64,000 bases of DNA from Halichondria panicea (lineage: Eukaryota; Porifera; Demospongiae; Suberitida; Halichondriidae): contig NC_087381.1 in the NCBI RefSeq assembly GCF_963675165.1, positions 1,364,001-1,428,000 of the forward strand, given 5' to 3'. The notes beneath the pieces are model-generated. The model was not told the origin of the DNA, made no database searches, and saw only the letters and a program-made list of their open reading frames with translations. The number at the start of each line of letters is the position of its first letter. The stretch's first letter is position 1. This document shows positions 59,186 through 64,000 of the stretch, piece by piece. Made by a program: the position numbers and the translations under genes.

Positions 59186-62124
59186 CTGACTCAGAAAAAA
59201 ACGTTGAACGTATGTCTATGTAGCTAGACTGTTATAAAAATAGAGTCTATAGAGACACGTATAGTTTAGTAATTCCTTCATATCATTCCCCCCATTGAGT
59301 TTATACTAGCTTTTTGATGAATCCTTCATTATAAATGGCAGATATTGGCCTATGTGAGTGTCACAATGCATGTCAGACTATACCGTACAGCTTAGGAATC
59401 ATTAAGCATGTGGCTGTACTTGATCTGCACTACAATGGTATTTGTTGATACAGCACTGGAAACCATTCATGCATGTTCTTGTTAGGCTATCAGTAATTAT
59501 GAGGCTACGGTGCAAGGTAGTGCTGGAGGGGATGCATTCCACTGTTGTTTCAAATCTTGCACTTGTGAAAGCTGGTAGTGAGTCAGCAGCACACACTGCT
59601 ATCTCTCTAGGTATAGCCCATAACACGTGTGTACAGTTAGGCAAAGCAAACTCAATACAACTCATCACAAAAATAATGAAGGAATTACTAAACAGTATGG
59701 AGATATAATGCACTGTGGCACATAATTATATAGGCGCTCTATAACTATGTTGAATTATTATTGCTGCACAATTTCAAGTTCACATCATAAAAATATGGGC
59801 ATGTTGAGTGTAGCTCTACACGTAAAGTGATTGAATCAGCTACCACATCTTGTACCACAACTCAGTTTAGTCAAAGACTCAAAGTAGATACTTAGGCAAG
59901 GTATTTACTATGGGCTCTGTATTTCCTATCATAATTGCTTGGATACTGAGAAATTTAGAGCTCTTGAAGAGACATCTCCTACTTAGCACAGTGATGAATA
60001 GAGAATGGTACGATATGTGTAATGTTAAGTGTCACAGGCATTAGTCTGTTGCCACATTCCAAGTACCTGGATGAGTTGTATCGAGTTTGCTATGCCTCAC
60101 AGCCTGGCACAGGGTGTGGTGTGTGGTGGGTTGCATACCACGTAGCTATGTATCTATACTCGGGTGGCATAATTACTGCATGAAGCAACTTGCACAATCT
60201 ATACATCATAATACTGAATACGGTACATTGTATTAATTGTTACAAGTGGTGTTGTACAATGGTGAACATGCACTTTGTGCGCACACTGACTCACAATCGA
60301 TTCAGCACATGTAATAGCTATCAAAAATCTCGTTTTTTAATCCAATATTTATTATAGAAGGTACTATTATTGCTCTTGGATTCTGGAAACATGGTCTGCA
60401 AACACTTTTGCGTCTGTATTGCTATTTTGCTATGTACAAAATAATTGTCGAGATGATTCAAGCCATATTCCATACTTCCCTGGGGGAAGTAAAATATGGC
60501 TCATATTCACTGGACATCACCTAGGATACGGAGTGAACCGGTAAATTATAGTATAACTGTACATGTGCGCCTAACATCTATGAAGATAATTATGTCCAAA
60601 GTGTGTATTCATGCATGCTTTAATAATATGCACTGTGGGGAAGAATTTATATAGAGAAAATTTTGAAGAGTAGATAAGAAAGGGGAGCTATGATCAGGGA
60701 AGAAAGAAGGGAGAGATGGGAGAAGAGAGTGCACGAGGGTGGGAGACTGTGGGCTACCACTCCATATTGCTTAGGTTAATTGCTGTACACTAACGCTCAT
60801 AGCTAATTATTGTGCTACTGAATAGCGGACAGATTCATGCTTACAAGTAGCTTACTCAATAGTCAAACATGTATGTTTGCATGCTTGTGAGCTTAGTGCT
60901 GCAAGGTCTAGGACTGGCATGCAATTTCATTGCGTGTTAAATAAGTTTTACATTCCTCAGTTGCCACTGTTTACACTGATCCATTTAGCAGGAAATTAAG
61001 GTTGAATAGCAATGGTCTCTGAAGTGTAACCTAACTACGGTGCCACAATGTGCATGTCTCTAAGCCTATAGCTGAATAGCAGTGGCATCCACATCAGATC
61101 TCATGCAAGTTCAGTAGGAAGCAAATAATGTGTGGGAAAAGATTACATCTATATTTCTCATGAGCATGCTATGTAACTGTTGCAATTCTGGGTAACATAA
61201 TAGTGGATTGTAGAGTAGGTCTGGTTTACCATACTAACTTGTAGAAATCATTAATTTGTTGTGACACACCAAACATAAAGAAATTAAAGGAATTACTCAC
61301 CACGAGGCTGTCAGATACCTTAATTGCATTGATTATGGTATGTACCCACAAGTCCATGTAAAGTACATAGTGCATCGGAAACTTCTAGCCATCATCATAA
61401 CTAGTGGAGAATAAAACTCATGGCATTACCGCATTATCCAATGAGGCCATGCAGCTCCTGCATGGGCACCTCTGTTTCCTATGCCACTGCTCTAAGCATT
61501 GGTTTAAGTACTAGTCAATATAAATGGTCGGTCCGTCGGTGCACTGTCTAATTTATATGAGAGTATTATTTTCCGCCATTCTCCCACCAACCATGCACAG
61601 TTATACAAACTTGATACTTAGCCTCGATCCCAGGCCGAGTTTTCACTTTTATAATGGTTAGGCGAACAACTGAACCTGGCCTGGGATCGAGGCTAAAATA
61701 ATAATACGAACATACAGCTACATATGCTACAAACTTAATGAAAGTGTGGTCCCGAATTAGTTGTTTAATGTTTCTTATGCTATCGATACTATGGTACCAT
61801 TTATACCAGCATTTACAATTATACTTATTCTGCTCTAATCCTCCCACACGTGCACAAGCTATATGATGTAATAGCTCAGTAGTAACAAACTCTACTTTAT
61901 GGAATGCAAGCACATCACTTCCAGTTACTAGGATACACAGGAATTCACTAAAATGATTTGAGCTATTGTTCCCACTGTATGAAAATCAATATTGACAGTG
62001 CTCAAGTACTAATTATTGGTCTGCGATTTCTTTAGTTCTTAAGCGCGTGTTTCAGTCAAAACTTCATTAAACACAAGCAACACTCTCGAACTAGTCAATA
62101 GTGAAAAGGTGTTTTTTGTTTGAG
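59186..62124. other. Intergenic region between genes C and D
   Basis: 2.9 kb without a supportable gene. Block 59405-59600 resembles the DNA upstream of gene C (52020-52240). A weak inverted repeat (AGCCATATTCCATACTTCCC / GGGGAAGTAAAATATGGCT) lies at about 60449-60495, and a foldback lies at 61619-61695. The frames of 88-115 codons here lack any recognisable domain. Confidence 0.5.
61619..61695. mobile_element. Foldback element, TAGCCTCGATCCCAGGCC family
   Basis: TAGCCTCGATCCCAGGCC is mirrored exactly by GGCCTGGGATCGAGGCTA with a 41-bp spacer. Its termini resemble those of the 41004-41060 foldback (TAGCCTCGAG…CTCGAGGCTA). It lies about 430 bp upstream of gene D. Confidence 0.8.
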
Positions 62125-64000
62125 ATGAGTGGACAATATCGTCTACTGAAAGGGATTACTATCCTCCTTGGTCTAATCACCTACTCCACAGCACAAGCAC
62201 CAGCATCTCCGGCCCCAGTTGCCTTTGATGATGTTTGTCAAACTCAGCAGGGAATTACCGACAACTTGTCTTGTCCACGTAATGATGGTGTGTTAGAGTG
62301 CTACCCAAGATCACAGCTTTGCGATGGAATGCAAGACTGTACAGATGGCTCTGATGAGGGAGTCAGTTTGAATGCATTGGACTGTGAGTGATTGAACCAG
62401 CTACATTTGCATGAGAAATTTAAACACTTAATAATGTATACAATAATGATGCTTTCATGCACACAGGTACTGGACAGTTCACTGGAAGAACTACTGCACC
62501 AATCGCTTCCTTTGTGTGCGGTGCTGGAGTTGTTGTGGAGCTGGATCAGCTGTGTGATGGTGTTGATAACTGCCAAGGTGGTGGTGATGACGAAACCACC
62601 GCTCTTTGCGAGAGTGAGTTTCATTGTGCAAGCTTATTTATTAAAAACATTTTTCATTGCAGACAAGTGCTTTTTTCCATACTATGGATCTTGTCCCTAT
62701 TCAAGAGAATGTATCTTTACTGACTTGGACTTGAATTGTGGTTTGTGTCGTCCCGGCTGGGCTAGAAATCCTGCTGCCATCCTTGGAGAATGCTTATGTA
62801 AGTTTTTTTTGTGTACTACAGCTCACACATGATAACAATGACATTTATGCAGTTGCCAACTTTGGATTCTCACTGACCTCTTTCACCGTGGTTGAGAATG
62901 CTGGTCCTCTCAGTGGATCTATCACTCTGACTACAGCTGGTCAAATTGACCGGGAGATTCAAGTAGTCATTCAGACTGTTGCTAGTGGAAGTGCTACTGG
63001 TAAATACACACAAATATGAATACGGGCACAGACTATAGAAAATTGTTGATATCATTCAAATCGGTTTTTAAATTGGTCATGAGTATGGAATATTATGCAG
63101 TTTCATTCAACACTGTTCTTTTCTTCTCCTATGTATTATAGCTTCTGCTGACTACACACCTACCGTGACAACTGTCATATTCCCAAGATTCACGGGAGGA
63201 GGCAATACACAGGATTTTACTATTCCTATTATTGATGAGCTGATCGTAGAAGGCACTGAGACATTTATTCTGTCTGCTACTATAGTAAACGATCTCGGAA
63301 ACTTCACCGCTGGTGGTGATACAGCTACTGGTGTCATCATTGATAATGACCGTGAGTATTCATGTTTTGCAGCCTATAAATATACCATAACAGAATAATA
63401 GAATTCTTAGTCTAAGAGCTGTCTTGAAGTTTTATATTTTAATCTAATGCTGCAGAACTGGATATTGGCTACGAGTTTGGAACATACGATGTGATTGAGG
63501 GTAATGTGTTGCAAGAAGTTTGTTTGGTGGCATTGAATGGTGCTCAACTGCAAGTTTCTGCTGATGTAACCGTGTCTACTAGCAACATTGGACAAGCATT
63601 GTGTAAGTGGACACATCTGTTTAATTTTCACAAGGTTCATTAAGGATCTTTACCACATGTCTAGCCAACATTTGCAGCCGAGTTTATAAAATTATTAGCA
63701 TATACTGGTGTTAAATAATGTTTATTATGACTTCATAGCTGGCCAAGATTACGATGCTACTACTACAACTGTAACTTTCACGCCTGGATCGAGCAGACAG
63801 TGCTGGTCTATCATGATCCTCGATGATGCGAATGACGAAGCTACAGAATGTTTCCAAGTCAACTCAGTGACTCAATCTGGATCCATCAACATCCCTGCTG
63901 CAGGAAGTACTGCAATGGTGTGCATTGCAGATAATGATGGTGAGTACTTTTTTCTAAATTATCATCGCGAGTCTTTGTCTTAAATACATTGCTGTATGAC
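62125..64000 (+). CDS. Gene D: third LDLa / Calx-beta family member, 3' end outside the window
   Basis: Exons visible: 62125-62383, 62467-62613, 62663-62797, 62853-62999, 63142-63351, 63456-63602, 63739-63939; intron 7 then runs off the edge. Introns are phase 1. I prefer ATG 62125 (MSGQYRLLKGITILLGLITY), which gives a clean signal peptide; the frame is open upstream to 62101 without another ATG. LDLa units (QLCDGMQDCTDGSDEG and QLCDGVDNCQGGGDDE), the cysteine motif CFFPYYGSCPYSRECIF, and one complete Calx-beta repeat (exons 4-5) followed by a second (exons 6-7). It is very close to gene C over exons 2-3, including the intron between them. The full gene probably also ends in an ITIH-C-like domain, but this cannot be seen. 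Confidence 0.85.

Noticed and set aside
59402..59713. Overlapping frames of 103 (-) and 88 (+) codons
   Set aside because: No domain, signal or membrane segment. The region matches a non-coding block upstream of gene C.
61566..61913. 115-codon minus-strand frame
   Set aside because: It runs through the 61619-61695 foldback and AT-rich DNA, with no recognisable protein feature.

Overview
The window is AT-rich, intron-rich animal DNA. Genes carry signal peptides and strings of extracellular modules (LDL-receptor class A, Calx-beta, calcium-binding EGF, SRCR, fibrinogen-related, von Willebrand C-like). Introns are short, full of TATAATTATA-like motifs, CA microsatellites and small foldback elements. 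The gene families resemble those of marine demosponges: Calx-beta matrix proteins like aggregation factors, SRCR membrane proteins like sponge aggregation receptors, and single-exon F-box/LRR-like genes. A demosponge is my best guess; this is inference from gene content, not from a marker gene.

Layout. 1-5106 is repeat-rich: a tandem array at the left edge, a foldback element, a 1.9-kb element with 20-bp terminal inverted repeats and TA flanks, and a decayed copy of a fibrinogen-like membrane gene. 5107-35473 (+) is one very large gene. I could join 38 exons with GT-AG introns and consistent phases into a 4,786-residue secreted protein. It starts with a vitellogenin/apolipoprotein-like lipid-transfer module, continues through a PAN/apple-like domain and about fifteen beta-sandwich repeats, and ends with cadherin-like, EGF and VWC-like modules. 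Two single-exon genes lie in its introns on the opposite strand: a fibrinogen-like type II membrane protein (7966-9339) and an F-box/LRR-like protein (16651-18432).

35698-64000 (+) is a tandem cluster of three related secreted proteins. Gene B (35698-48671, 30 exons, 1,847 residues) has LDLa, nine Calx-beta, nine EGF and an ITIH-C-like terminal domain. Gene C (52910-59185, 20 exons, 1,401 residues) has two LDLa, eight Calx-beta and the same terminal domain. Gene D starts at 62125 and runs off the right edge. Between B and C is a two-SRCR transmembrane gene (49538-51215) with a possible frameshift. Every intron of B, C and the visible part of D is in phase 1.

How they may work together (inference): the Calx-beta/ITIH-C proteins look like calcium-dependent matrix or cell-adhesion molecules. 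Their GDDPHF motif is where ITIH heavy chains are cut and ester-linked to a glycosaminoglycan. A neighbouring SRCR membrane protein recalls the sponge aggregation receptor. The locus is therefore a candidate cell-adhesion or self-recognition cluster, and its genes appear to exchange sequence, because the last exons of B and C are almost identical.
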